DNA of 42,931 nucleotides, from NCBI GenBank assembly GCA_027311865.1, contig DAICYC010000003.1, positions 17,973 through 60,903 of the forward strand, in the 5' to 3' direction. The notes beneath the pieces were generated by a model. The model saw nothing but the letters and a program-made list of their open reading frames with translations, ran no database searches and was not told the origin of the DNA. Both the position numbers and the translations under genes were made by a program. Positions 8,603 to 16,025 of the stretch are shown piece by piece; position 1 is the first letter of the stretch, and every line of letters starts with the position of its first letter. Source of the stretch: Candidatus Saccharimonadota bacterium. GTDB taxonomy: Bacteria > Patescibacteriota > Saccharimonadia > Saccharimonadales > Saccharimonadaceae.

Positions 8603-8685
8603 ACTAAATATTTCTCCTTAAGTCCCTAGATTACAGGGGGCTTATCAATCTGTTGTATTGTACTTGTTTTTGGGGTTTACGTCAA
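8603..8685 (-). promoter_or_regulatory. rpmA promoter and leader
   Basis: On the minus strand: TTGACG (8685-8680), a 17-bp spacer, TACAAT (8662-8657), then a leader of about 50 nt holding a small CCCT/AGGG hairpin (complement of about 8624-8640) and the SD. A hairpin in a ribosomal-protein leader could serve autoregulation; that is inference. Confidence 0.7.
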
Positions 8686-8733
8686 GGGTTAGGTTGCTCG
8701 GAAATAGTTTAGATTTGTTTAATAATGTTTGGC

Positions 8734-8884
8734 TACAATATAGTCATGGCTTGATATCTACCAGTCGAGTCATTTTTAGCACCTAAACCTGCTTTGTCAG
8801 GCATGGTGAAAATCGCGTAAACAGATCGGGCGCTTCATTGAATGAGTTTGTTTACGCACGGCAAACGTTATGAGGAGATCCGAC
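8734..8884 (+). promoter_or_regulatory. Structured leader upstream of the 35-aa peptide
   Basis: TACAAT (8734-8739) is a possible -10, giving a leader of about 140 nt. It contains a perfect 9-bp inverted repeat, GCGTAAACA (8815-8823) with TGTTTACGC (8849-8857), enclosing a second small hairpin TCATT/AATGA, and upstream a CCTG/CAGG stem. I could not match it to a known riboswitch. The repeat could be an RNA hairpin or a protein operator. Confidence 0.45.
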
Positions 8885-8992
8885 ATGACATCGAGTGATG
8901 ATGAGAGTCGCCGAAATATTAAACGTTATATATTGTTAAATGTATTTTTGACAATTTGTCTAGCGGTGAGTCAAATATTTATTCAGCCTTAA
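8885..8992 (+). CDS. 35-aa putative single-pass membrane peptide
   Basis: ATG 8885 follows GAGGAG (8872-8877) at an ideal 7-nt spacing and the frame runs to TAA at 8990-8992. The product begins MTSSDDESRRNIKRY, a charged head, and continues as one hydrophobic helix (about 16-33) ending FIQP, so it should span the membrane with a basic-flanked N-terminus inside. I recognise no family. It overlaps the end of the convergent methyltransferase gene by 14 bp. The strong SD in a genome where many genes lack one, and the charged-head/helix pattern, are the main support. Confidence 0.6.
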   Translation: MTSSDDESRRNIKRYILLNVFLTICLAVSQIFIQP

Positions 8993-10151
8993 GGATCAAT
9001 AGTTCGCGCGCTACAATTTGGTCGGGACGATAGTAGAGGAGTCGACTGCGGTTAGTGGCTCTGACGCCGACATTTTTATAGCCGTACTGGCTGACACTGC
9101 CCGACAACGGCAGGTGAGTGAAGCCGCCCTGAGCGTCGCGCCACGCCGGAACAGCCAGTACTACAGGGGTGCCGGCATCGATTTGTGACCTTAAATTGAC
9201 TAAGAATTGACTGATTATATGCTGACAGTTGTCGCGGACCTCTTGAAGCTTCTTCGGTGAAGGCGGTGCGCTGAACGGTTGGCCTAGGTAGCCCTCGGCG
9301 ACCACCAGGTCAACTGGCGATTGCCAACGATGAGTCATAGCGTCACCCGTTTCAAGCTTGTAATCTTTGTGTTCAACATTAAATTGTGATGTTAACCAAT
9401 CAAGGTTCTGACGTGAATAGTCGATCATTTTGTCGGACAGGTCGGTGCCGTAGACACTATAGCCTCGAATCAAAGCTTCTTGGAGCGTTACGCCTGTTCC
9501 GCAAAACGGGTCTAGCAAGCGAGGATTGTGTCCATGCTCAGGTGGCAAGCCAGCCATATTGATCATCATCAAGGCTAGTTTCGGCGGTAGCATACCGACA
9601 AAGGCGTCACGTTTCGGTCGATTCTGGTCACGAGCTGCCAGGGCAGTAATGTTCTGCGAACCGAGACTCTCAGCGACATAAATACCGTTCGTCCCACGAA
9701 TAACTAGAAGTTCAATTTTGTTCTCGGACAAACCAAGCTTATTGTGGTGGGCGGTGGCCGTTGAAAGTTCGGGCGTTTGATTCGGCACCAGTCTAACACT
9801 TCGGTCAGCCGACTTGAGTTTGGATTTCAGAATGAGTCCGGTTTTTTGGATGTCGCGGACATCGACGTCAAAGCCGTAGGCGCTTATGCCTAAAGTGAGC
9901 TTCCCGCTTTTGCTCGACCATAACTTTTCGATTTGTCGGACTAGACTCATTGAGGTTGACCGCCAATCACGAAGCGGTAGTTCACCGATTAATCGGCCGA
10001 TTTTTTGGCTACCACCGAGCTGTTGAATGTCGACTGTACTTGACGTGTCGAATAGAGCGGCCTGAGGGCTGATAGTGTCGACACCGCCGAATAAGCGCTC
10101 CAATTCGGCGAGCGATAGTTCGGGCTGACGTCCCAAGATAGCAATATACAT
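8979..10151 (-). CDS. Trm11-like (THUMP) SAM-dependent RNA methyltransferase
   Basis: Resembles the Trm11/TrmG10 family, which methylate guanine N2 in tRNA. Seen: a divergent N-terminal region where THUMP is expected (about 1-165), then a Rossmann methyltransferase with SAM loop LLDPFCGTGVTLQEAL and acidic motif YGTDLSDKMID. The catalytic (D/N)PPY motif is replaced by AEGYLGQPF, so activity or target may differ. The start is set at ATG 10151: a TATACT box ends 6 nt before it and the N-terminus MYIAILGRQPELSLAEL looks like a real start; the frame extends 36 codons further but through the promoter. 390 aa. Confidence 0.75.
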   Translation of the reverse strand: MYIAILGRQPELSLAELERLFGGVDTISPQAALFDTSSTVDIQQLGGSQKIGRLIGELPLRDWRSTSMSLVRQIEKLWSSKSGKLTLGISAYGFDVDVRDIQKTGLILKSKLKSADRSVRLVPNQTPELSTATAHHNKLGLSENKIELLVIRGTNGIYVAESLGSQNITALAARDQNRPKRDAFVGMLPPKLALMMINMAGLPPEHGHNPRLLDPFCGTGVTLQEALIRGYSVYGTDLSDKMIDYSRQNLDWLTSQFNVEHKDYKLETGDAMTHRWQSPVDLVVAEGYLGQPFSAPPSPKKLQEVRDNCQHIISQFLVNLRSQIDAGTPVVLAVPAWRDAQGGFTHLPLSGSVSQYGYKNVGVRATNRSRLLYYRPDQIVARELLILKAE

Positions 10152-10201
10152 ATCTCGAGTATAGCGCATCAGCCTGGTCACATGGGTTATAATGAGTATA
10201 T
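10152..10201. promoter_or_regulatory. Divergent leaderless promoter pair
   Basis: In 50 bp between two divergent ATGs: TATACT on the minus strand (10163-10158) ends 6 nt before ATG 10151, and TATAAT on the plus strand (10188-10193) ends 8 nt before ATG 10202. No clear -35 for either. The start regions are too short for leaders with SD sites. Confidence 0.55.
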
Positions 10202-11251
10202 ATGGTGAAACTGACCTGGCGCGGCTGGCTAACAATCGTGACACTGATTTTGTTGACATTGGTCGTTATTGGGGCGTGGCCAGAGATAGTCAGTGCTTGG
10301 AATATGCTCGATCAGGTGAATCTGTGGATTCTGGCTTTGTTAGTTCCACTCCAGTTTATTAGCTACTATATTACTGGTGAAATTATGTTTACTTATCTTC
10401 GTGGCAAGGGGCATCTGTACGATATGTCGCGTCTGAAAATGACTCGAACGGCACTGGAGCTAAATTTTGTTAACCATGTGCTGCCGAGTGGGGGAGCAGC
10501 GGGCTTTTCATATTTCGGCTGGGTATTGAGCCGTTACGGCGTGCGGGCTGGTCGAGCGACGATGTCGCAAATTATTCGCTATGCTCTGACGTTTGTGACC
10601 TTCGTCATTCTATTGGTGGTGGCGGTAATTGTTCTGATTGCCGATCATCAGATGAACCGAACGACGATTCTACTCAGCTTTATTCTGACGTTAATGACGG
10701 TTGGCGGCATGATTGGTTTAGTCTACGTAATTGGTAATCAAGTTCGGATAAAAAAGGTCGCTCGTTTTGTAGCGCGAACGGCTAACCGGCTCGTCAGTTT
10801 CTTTACGGCTGGTCGGCGCCAGAATTTTGTCAAAAGTTCGCCGATCGAAGATTTCTTTGATGAGTTACACGATGACTATCTAGCCATAAAACGCGACAAG
10901 AAATTGCTGCGTTGGCCTTTCATCTGGGCATTTGTTGCCAATATTTTTGACGCCATCTTGCTCTGGGTCGCATTTGGGTCGCTCGGCTACTGGTTGAACC
11001 CGGCGATCCTCTTCATAGCCTGGGGTGTAGCGTCGTCGGTCAGTGCTTTGTCGGTGACTCCAGGTGGGGCTGGCGTATATGAAACAATCATGATTGCGGT
11101 GCTGGCTTCGGCAGGTGTCAAGCCGGACGTGGCGATTGCTGGCACGCTGTTGGCTCGAATCGCACTGTTGATGCTGACAATCGTGTTCGGTTATGTCTTT
11201 TATCAATTTACAATTGCCAAGTATGGAAAACGTCCCCCTATCAGTCAGTGA
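10202..11251 (+). CDS. UPF0104 / lysylphosphatidylglycerol-synthase-TM family membrane protein
   Basis: A polytopic membrane protein of 349 aa with about eight hydrophobic segments, a cytoplasmic basic stretch near 190-215 and the conserved C-terminal loop SALSVTPGGAGVYE typical of the family (compare MprF N-terminal flippase domains and AglD). There is no aminoacyl-transferase domain, so it is more likely a lipid or lipid-linked-sugar flippase-like protein than a lysyl transferase. Its 3' end overlaps the xseA start by 29 bp, which suggests a transcript running into xseA-xseB. Confidence 0.85.
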   Translation: MVKLTWRGWLTIVTLILLTLVVIGAWPEIVSAWNMLDQVNLWILALLVPLQFISYYITGEIMFTYLRGKGHLYDMSRLKMTRTALELNFVNHVLPSGGAAGFSYFGWVLSRYGVRAGRATMSQIIRYALTFVTFVILLVVAVIVLIADHQMNRTTILLSFILTLMTVGGMIGLVYVIGNQVRIKKVARFVARTANRLVSFFTAGRRQNFVKSSPIEDFFDELHDDYLAIKRDKKLLRWPFIWAFVANIFDAILLWVAFGSLGYWLNPAILFIAWGVASSVSALSVTPGGAGVYETIMIAVLASAGVKPDVAIAGTLLARIALLMLTIVFGYVFYQFTIAKYGKRPPISQ

Positions 11252-12317
11252 TTTCGTCGCCTTGACGAATCAGGTGCTCGACACCGCTTATCCGTCAGTA
11301 ACGGTGGTTGGTGAGGTGTCTGAATACCGAGTGAGCCAGGGTAAGTGGGTGACTTTTAAATTAAAAGACGATGCCGCAATCATCGGTTGTTTCGCCACAG
11401 TTTACAATCTTCGAACTCCGCTTGAAAATGGCATGAAAATCGCCGTTGTGGCTCAATCACGCTTGAACCCGAAGTGGGGGAGTTTTACGTTGACGGTTCG
11501 AGCGGTCAAGCTGGTCGGTGAAGGCTCTATTAAAAAAGGTTTTGAGCTACTCAAGGCCAAACTCGAAGCCGAAGGTTTGTTCGCGCCGGAGCGAAAGCGA
11601 AGCCTGCCGGAGCTACCACAGCACGTCGGTTTGATCACCAGTACCGAGTCGGCGGCTTACGCTGATTTTGTGCGAATCATCAACGACCGCTGGTCAGGCT
11701 TATCGATTGACGTTGCTCATACGCAGGTTCAAGGTGAGCCCGCTGCCGATCAGATTATTCGAGCGATCAACTACTTTAATAGTCAAGCCCAGCCGCCAGA
11801 GGTGTTGGTTATCATCAGAGGTGGCGGTAGTGCCGAGGATTTGGCCACTTTCAACGATGAATTACTGACCAGAGCCATCGCGTCGAGCCGGATTCCAACC
11901 TTAGTTGGAGTGGGGCACGAGATTGATCATACGCTCGCTGATATGGTGGCTGATGTCCGAGCGGCCACGCCAACTCACGCCGCTGAGACTCTAGTGCCAC
12001 ATCGTCGGGAAGTCGTGGCCCGCCTCAAGCATCAAATCTCGCGCAGTGCCCAGTCGATCAGTCAGTTAATTGACAACGAAACCAAACAACTTCAATCACA
12101 GATATCAATCGCGCTGTCTAGCATTAATTTCCGGCTTGACGAATCGGATCGTCAACTAAGAGCCATCCGGGCCGTCATTGAGCAGCTTAATCCCAAGCTG
12201 ATTTTGAGACGCGGGTATGCGATCGTCAGGGGGGAGGCAGATATTGGAAAAATGCTCGAAATCGAAATGATGACAAAAATTATTACAGTGGAGGTGACAA
12301 ATGTCGACAAAAAATAA
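11223..12317 (+). CDS. xseA: Exodeoxyribonuclease VII large subunit
   Basis: Catalytic subunit of ExoVII, which degrades single-stranded DNA to oligonucleotides in repair. Seen: an N-terminal OB fold with SVSDFVALTNQVL and VGEVSEYRVSQGKWVTF, then the nuclease core with GLITS, VLVIIRGGGSAEDLATFNDE and VGVGHEIDHTLAD, and a C-terminal coiled coil ending in LRRGYAIV. At 364 aa it is shorter than E. coli XseA (456 aa), mostly in the coiled coil. I prefer ATG 11223; an in-frame ATG at 11193 would add ten residues of no family likeness. Confidence 0.92.
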   Translation: MENVPLSVSDFVALTNQVLDTAYPSVTVVGEVSEYRVSQGKWVTFKLKDDAAIIGCFATVYNLRTPLENGMKIAVVAQSRLNPKWGSFTLTVRAVKLVGEGSIKKGFELLKAKLEAEGLFAPERKRSLPELPQHVGLITSTESAAYADFVRIINDRWSGLSIDVAHTQVQGEPAADQIIRAINYFNSQAQPPEVLVIIRGGGSAEDLATFNDELLTRAIASSRIPTLVGVGHEIDHTLADMVADVRAATPTHAAETLVPHRREVVARLKHQISRSAQSISQLIDNETKQLQSQISIALSSINFRLDESDRQLRAIRAVIEQLNPKLILRRGYAIVRGEADIGKMLEIEMMTKIITVEVTNVDKK

Positions 12318-12507
12318 ATCAGTTCACGACAAAATGGCGGAATTATCAGAAATGGTCGACTGGTTTCAAGGTGATGACTTTCAACTCGAAGAAGCGGTCG
12401 TCAAGTTCGAGCAAGCTGAAAGTCTGGCTCAAGAAATCGAAGCGGATCTGAGTAGTCTAAAAAATGATATCAAGCGTGTCGCTGAACGATTTGATGAACC
12501 GAACTAG
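12301..12507 (+). CDS. xseB: Exodeoxyribonuclease VII small subunit
   Basis: Small helical subunit that wraps the XseA coiled coil. The 68-aa product has the family pattern FQGDDFQLEEAVVKFEQ and a helical hairpin. It overlaps xseA by 17 bp and has a strong SD (GGAGGTGA, 12290-12297), as expected for coupled translation within the operon. Confidence 0.9.
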   Translation: MSTKNKSVHDKMAELSEMVDWFQGDDFQLEEAVVKFEQAESLAQEIEADLSSLKNDIKRVAERFDEPN

Positions 12508-13032
12508 ATGATTTGGTTGATAGCTGCGGGTTTGATTTTGGTCAGCCTCGGACTTGTGGCTCTAGTTGGAGCACCCTACGTTCCTAGTCAGCGACGATAC
12601 GTCAGGCAGGCGTTTACAGAATTGTATAAGTTGACGGCCGCCGATTTGGTGGTTGATATCGGGGCGGGCGATGGTCGGGTTCTACGGATAGCTCGGGAAT
12701 TCGATGCCCGAGCCATCGGCTTTGAGATTCAACCGCTGCTTTGGTTGATTGGAAAATATCTTAACCGCGGTGATGCTGCGATTCAGCTAATATGGGCAAA
12801 CTTTTGGACTCATCCACTGCCCGATGGCGTCACGCTAGTTTATGCTTTCTCAGTTAAGCGTGATAATCAGCGATTAACTGACAAATTACGCGTGGAAGCT
12901 AATCGTCTTAACCGAGAGATCCATCTGATGTGCCTCGGCAGTCCGCTGACCGATATTGAGCCGCAGGCTAGTCTCGGCGCTTACTGGCTGTATCGATTTG
13001 TTCCTAGTCAGTCCAACTCGGTTAAGCTATAA
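12508..13032 (+). CDS. Membrane-anchored class I methyltransferase, FAM173-like
   Basis: A 174-aa protein with one N-terminal membrane helix (about 1-22), then APYVPSQRRYV and a SAM-binding motif VVDIGAGDGRVLRIA. The order (helix, PYVP motif, short Rossmann core) resembles the FAM173/ATPSC-KMT group of small membrane-bound protein-lysine methyltransferases; I infer kinship from pattern only. It starts directly after the xseB stop (TAGATG). The substrate is unknown. Confidence 0.65.
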   Translation: MIWLIAAGLILVSLGLVALVGAPYVPSQRRYVRQAFTELYKLTAADLVVDIGAGDGRVLRIAREFDARAIGFEIQPLLWLIGKYLNRGDAAIQLIWANFWTHPLPDGVTLVYAFSVKRDNQRLTDKLRVEANRLNREIHLMCLGSPLTDIEPQASLGAYWLYRFVPSQSNSVKL

Positions 13033-13033
13033 T
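13028..13033 (+). promoter_or_regulatory. -10 box, leaderless type
   Basis: TATAAT overlaps the upstream stop codon and ends 6 nt before ATG 13040. The -35 (TAGTCA, 13005-13010) is weak. It decides the start of the next gene against an in-frame codon at 12956. Confidence 0.55.
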
Positions 13034-13039
13034 AGCGAT

Positions 13040-13690
13040 ATGAAACGACATCTAGAGCAGGGTATAGCTAACCCTTGGGTCATTCCGACGGTTTTACTGT
13101 CGATCACAACGATCGCCGCATCGGGGGTGATGGTGTGGGCTTTGATCAATTACTTTGACTATCGCAACAATTTTGAGACCAAGCTGGAGCAGGAAAAGGC
13201 AATTATCGAAAAAGATCAAGCCGACCGCTACGACAAGCAATTGACTGAAGATCGGAAGCAGCCGTATCAGAAGTTTGTCGGTCCCGATGATTATGGCCGA
13301 TTGGTATTTGATTATCCGCGGACTTGGAGCGCTCACATTGCTCGTGATGTGACTGATAGTTCACAGTTTCAGGCCTATCTAAATCCGGGTGTTGTACCAC
13401 CGATCAACCCGTCGAATCGCTACGCCTTGCGCTTGACGATTGAAACGCGTGATTACGATGATGTAATTGATAACTACGCTTCTCTAGTTCGAAAGGGCGA
13501 CCTAGAATCGAGCTCAATCAAGGCGGACGATCAAACTGGAACTCGTCTCGACGGTCAGTTTTCTAAAGATATTCGCGGATCAGCGGTAATTTTCAAGATT
13601 CGCGACAAAACGGTGACTCTTCGTACCGATGCCGAAACTTTTCGTAATGATTTCGACAAGATAGTTCAGTCGATAACCTTCAACAAATAA
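13040..13690 (+). CDS. Membrane-anchored hypothetical protein
   Basis: 216 aa. A membrane helix at about 16-38 is followed by a short charged coiled stretch (about 45-72) and an outside domain that begins DYGRLVFDYPRTWSAHI. The FDYPxxW phrase and following strands recall PsbP/MOG1-like lipoprotein-type domains, but I cannot assign a family. Single-gene unit with its own promoter; a hairpin follows at 13706. Confidence 0.65.
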   Translation: MKRHLEQGIANPWVIPTVLLSITTIAASGVMVWALINYFDYRNNFETKLEQEKAIIEKDQADRYDKQLTEDRKQPYQKFVGPDDYGRLVFDYPRTWSAHIARDVTDSSQFQAYLNPGVVPPINPSNRYALRLTIETRDYDDVIDNYASLVRKGDLESSSIKADDQTGTRLDGQFSKDIRGSAVIFKIRDKTVTLRTDAETFRNDFDKIVQSITFNK

Positions 13691-13705
13691 TTGACCCAAT
13701 GAAAA

Positions 13706-13733
13706 GCCCCGATCAGTTACGATCGGGGCATGT
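13706..13733 (-). terminator. Terminator hairpin, best on minus strand
   Basis: GCCCCGATC (13706-13714) and GATCGGGGC (13721-13729) with a 6-nt loop. On the minus strand it is followed by TTTTCATT; on the plus strand only by ATGTTT. It would end the minus-strand transcript that starts near 14122 and may also stop the plus-strand gene. Confidence 0.75.
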
Positions 13734-13752
13734 TTCACCTCGCTTTCATGGT

Positions 13753-14070
13753 CTAGACTAGTCGACGCAGGGCGTCGGCGTAGGTCAACTTGAACACCTC
13801 GGAGGATGTCAAAGTTGATTCGAGTGGCGCCGTTCGCCAGCCAGCTGAGCTGTTCGATCCAGGTGCCGAGCTCGTGACCGAGCTGGTTCTGGAAGTCGAG
13901 CTTGCGGACTTCGTCGAAATAGCTGAGCAGCTTGAGCGTGACTGGCGCAGCCCAGGTGAACCACTTGGGGATTGCCAACGTCGTCTCCGCTCCGAAGGGC
14001 GGATCGACGAAAATCATCTTCCCGGCATGGTGTGGACATCTGGACTAAAGTCCAGCTCGGAGAGATTCAT
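13753..14070 (-). pseudogene. Mini-gene split over three frames (possible recoding, coupling or decay)
   Basis: A complete transcription unit (promoter 14157-14129, terminator 13729-13706) holding three abutting coding pieces. Piece 1: ATG 14070, 18 codons (MNLSELDFSPDVHTMPGR), with AGGGG just upstream. Piece 2: ATG 14017, overlapping the first stop by ATGA, about 72 codons with strongly G/C-ending codons (PKWFTWAAPVTLKLL, FDEVRKLDF, ELGTWIEQLSWL). Piece 3: after a +1 shift at CTC-C-GAG (13804-13798) the frame gives EVFKLTYADALRRLV and a stop at 13755-13753. Without that shift, piece 2 would run through the terminator to 13580. One -1 and one +1 shift would yield a single protein of about 105 aa. 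No family recognised. Codon choice differs from neighbours. Confidence 0.5.
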
Positions 14071-14128
14071 TTGGCCCCTAGTGAAGGTACGCCGCACGAG
14101 CGGTCGTAGAGAGGTGTTACGTCCTAGT

Positions 14129-14157
14129 ATTATACCATTTTTATCACACAAAATCAA
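14129..14157 (-). promoter_or_regulatory. Near-consensus minus-strand promoter
   Basis: Minus strand: TTGATT (14157-14152), a 17-bp spacer ending in TGG, and TATAAT (14134-14129), a TGn-extended -10. The predicted start is about 14122. The leader contains a CCGC/GCGG hairpin and, inside the first small frame, the inverted repeat CTGGACT-TT-AGTCCAG (about 14054-14039). Confidence 0.75.
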
Positions 14158-14191
14158 TGGTAAAGCATGGGCGTGACGATTCTGCTTACCT

Positions 14192-14220
14192 TTGTGACGA
14201 CGACGACAGGGTGCTAAACT
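14192..14220 (+). promoter_or_regulatory. Histidine-kinase promoter, leaderless type
   Basis: TTGTGA (14192-14197), a 17-bp spacer and TAAACT (14215-14220), 6 nt before ATG 14227. Confidence 0.5.
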
Positions 14221-14226
14221 AATAGC

Positions 14227-14952
14227 ATGGAACAGGCAGGGGAAATAGTCGATTCAAGCGTCGCGTTTACGACAGCGCCGGCTGTAGCGGCGGCGCATGA
14301 GCTAAAGTCGCCTCTGGCTCTACTTCGACAGCTGTCGCTACAGCTTCAACAAGAAGACCTGTCGCCGACTCAGCGACGCTTAACGGAGAGGATGGTCCTG
14401 ACTGCTGAACGAGCGTTGCGCACGACAACTGACTTGACCAAATCTGCCCGTCTAGACGACGCCATGTTTGATTTGGAGCCGATTAACCCCGAGCAAGTCT
14501 GTCGTGATATCGTCCATGAGTTGGGCCCGTTGTTTGAGGCGCACAATCGACAATTAAAAGTTCAATCGCGTCGACACCCGCTTTTACTGGTCGGAAATCG
14601 AGATCTATTACGCCGGATTTTAGCCAATTTCTCGGACAATGCCCTTCATTACACCGAGCCGGGTACGGCGGTTCATTTTCAGATCAGCGCCTTAAAGCAG
14701 AGTGGCCGAGTTCGGATTGGGGTGCGCGATTTTGGGCCAGCGGTTTCGAGCGACGTGTGGCGGCAGCTTCAGTCCAGGCTCCAGTCCGCACCGCAGCCGA
14801 TCCATGCTCGACCGCAAAGTAGTGGCTTGGGATTATATCTCGCCAGTCAGTTTGCCGCCGCCATGAACGGAACCATCGGCGTAACGCGGCATCGAGACGG
14901 TGCGACTTTTTATGTTGACCTTCACGCTTCGTCACAAATTCAATTGTTATGA
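14227..14952 (+). CDS. Cytoplasmic sensor histidine kinase without sensor domain
   Basis: 241 aa consisting of a dimerisation/phospho-acceptor region with His24 in AAHELKSPLALL and an ATPase domain with N-box NFSDNALHYT, G1 VRDFGPAV and G2 SSGLGLYLAS. No membrane helix, PAS or GAF domain, so the signal must come from a partner or the cytoplasm. Its stop overlaps the receiver gene by ATGA, so the two form a coupled pair; recO follows with 1-bp overlap. Confidence 0.88.
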   Translation: MEQAGEIVDSSVAFTTAPAVAAAHELKSPLALLRQLSLQLQQEDLSPTQRRLTERMVLTAERALRTTTDLTKSARLDDAMFDLEPINPEQVCRDIVHELGPLFEAHNRQLKVQSRRHPLLLVGNRDLLRRILANFSDNALHYTEPGTAVHFQISALKQSGRVRIGVRDFGPAVSSDVWRQLQSRLQSAPQPIHARPQSSGLGLYLASQFAAAMNGTIGVTRHRDGATFYVDLHASSQIQLL

Positions 14953-15314
14953 ACTTACGTATTTTATTGATCGAAGATGATGCCTGGTTGGCGGAGTCGT
15001 ATGCCCAAATCCTCGAAAAACAAGGTTGGATAATCGATTATGCCGCTCATGCCATATCGGCAATGGAACGAATCGACCACGCCAAGCCGGATGTTATTTT
15101 TTCGGATGTCCTGTTGGCCGGTCCGACCGCGATGGCCTTGTTTAATGAACTCCAATCGCATGCTGACACTAAAGATATTCCGGTTATATTGTGTACTAAC
15201 ATAGCTGACCAGCTGAATCAGACTGACCTGGCGCCATATGGAGTGCGGCGAATCCTCGACAAGGCTACGACTGAACCTGACGACCTGGTCGCGGCTATTC
15301 GGAGCGTTATCTGA
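14949..15314 (+). CDS. Stand-alone response-regulator receiver
   Basis: 121-aa receiver with acidic pocket E9-D10-D11, phospho-acceptor D53 (FSDVLLAG) and K105 (LDKATTEP). No output domain. Coupled to the kinase gene by a 4-bp overlap, so it is the likely phosphate acceptor. The loop after D53 is less conserved than in the 7130 receiver. Confidence 0.85.
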   Translation: MNLRILLIEDDAWLAESYAQILEKQGWIIDYAAHAISAMERIDHAKPDVIFSDVLLAGPTAMALFNELQSHADTKDIPVILCTNIADQLNQTDLAPYGVRRILDKATTEPDDLVAAIRSVI

Positions 15315-15997
15315 TGGCGGGAAGTTCGTTAACAACCCGCGCGATTGTATTGCGACGAACTAACTATGGCGAAGCCGACCGTGTTTTGTCACTACTGACT
15401 CCGGAGGGACGACTATCGGTTATAGCCCGCGGTGTCCGTCGCGAGAAAAGCAAACTTGCAGGGGGTATTGAGTTGTTCGCGGTCAGCGACATTGTGGTAC
15501 ATCGAGGTAGGGGACAGCTATCAATTTTAACGTCAGCTCGGTTGGTCCACTTTTATCGACAAATTATGGCTGATTATGAGAGGATGACTTTTGCGTATCG
15601 GGCGGTTAGTCTGGTCGCTTCGGCTAGCGAAACGATCGATGAACCAGAGTGGTTCGATTTGCTGGTGGAAGTATTTGCTGGACTCGACACGGCTAGTTTG
15701 TCGCGTCGCTTGGTCGAGACATGGTTCTATATTCGCTACGCCGCCATTCTCGGTCATGAACTGAACTTATCAATTGATGCGGAGGGGGAAGCTTTGGTAG
15801 CCGACCAGGCTTATCGTTATGATAGTAATGAACAAAGTCTAGTTAAACGAGCTGGAGGTAACATTACGACGGAGCACATCAAGTTATTGCGTCTCATTTC
15901 AACCAAGTCGCTGACGATTTTGGCGCAGGTTGGCGGGCTCGATGAAATTATCGGCGATTGCTTGGCGATTGCTCATCAGCACGCGGCAGTCGACTAG
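15314..15997 (+). CDS. recO: DNA repair protein RecO
   Basis: RecO anneals ssDNA and, with RecR, loads RecA onto SSB-coated gaps. The 227-aa product opens with the N-terminal OB fold (TRAIVLRRTNYGEADRVLSLLT, residues about 7-28, and GRLSVIARGVRREKSKLAG) and continues with the helical domain. The Cys4 zinc site seen in some RecO proteins is absent. It overlaps the receiver stop by 1 bp (TGATG). Confidence 0.9.
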   Translation: MAGSSLTTRAIVLRRTNYGEADRVLSLLTPEGRLSVIARGVRREKSKLAGGIELFAVSDIVVHRGRGQLSILTSARLVHFYRQIMADYERMTFAYRAVSLVASASETIDEPEWFDLLVEVFAGLDTASLSRRLVETWFYIRYAAILGHELNLSIDAEGEALVADQAYRYDSNEQSLVKRAGGNITTEHIKLLRLISTKSLTILAQVGGLDEIIGDCLAIAHQHAAVD

Positions 15998-16005
15998 GGT
16001 GCTTG

Positions 16006-16014
16006 TGCTATAAT
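16006..16014 (+). promoter_or_regulatory. glyS extended -10 promoter
   Basis: TGCTATAAT, a perfect TGn-extended -10, ends 11 nt before ATG 16026, leaving a leader of about 5 nt. Confidence 0.6.
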
Positions 16015-16025
16015 ACGGAACAGTT

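Noticed and set aside
11193-11222. Longer xseA start at 11193
   Set aside because: The ten extra residues lack family likeness and increase overlap; ATG 11223 gives the normal N-terminus.
13580-13752. Extension of the 14017 frame to 13580
   Set aside because: It would be translated through the terminator and into the 3' end of the opposite gene, and codon bias ends near 13800.
13752-13766. Overlapping XbaI, SpeI and SalI sites, as in a cloning linker
   Set aside because: They fall on natural codons (CGT CGA CTA GTC TAG read on the minus strand) with no vector sequence around them; chance.
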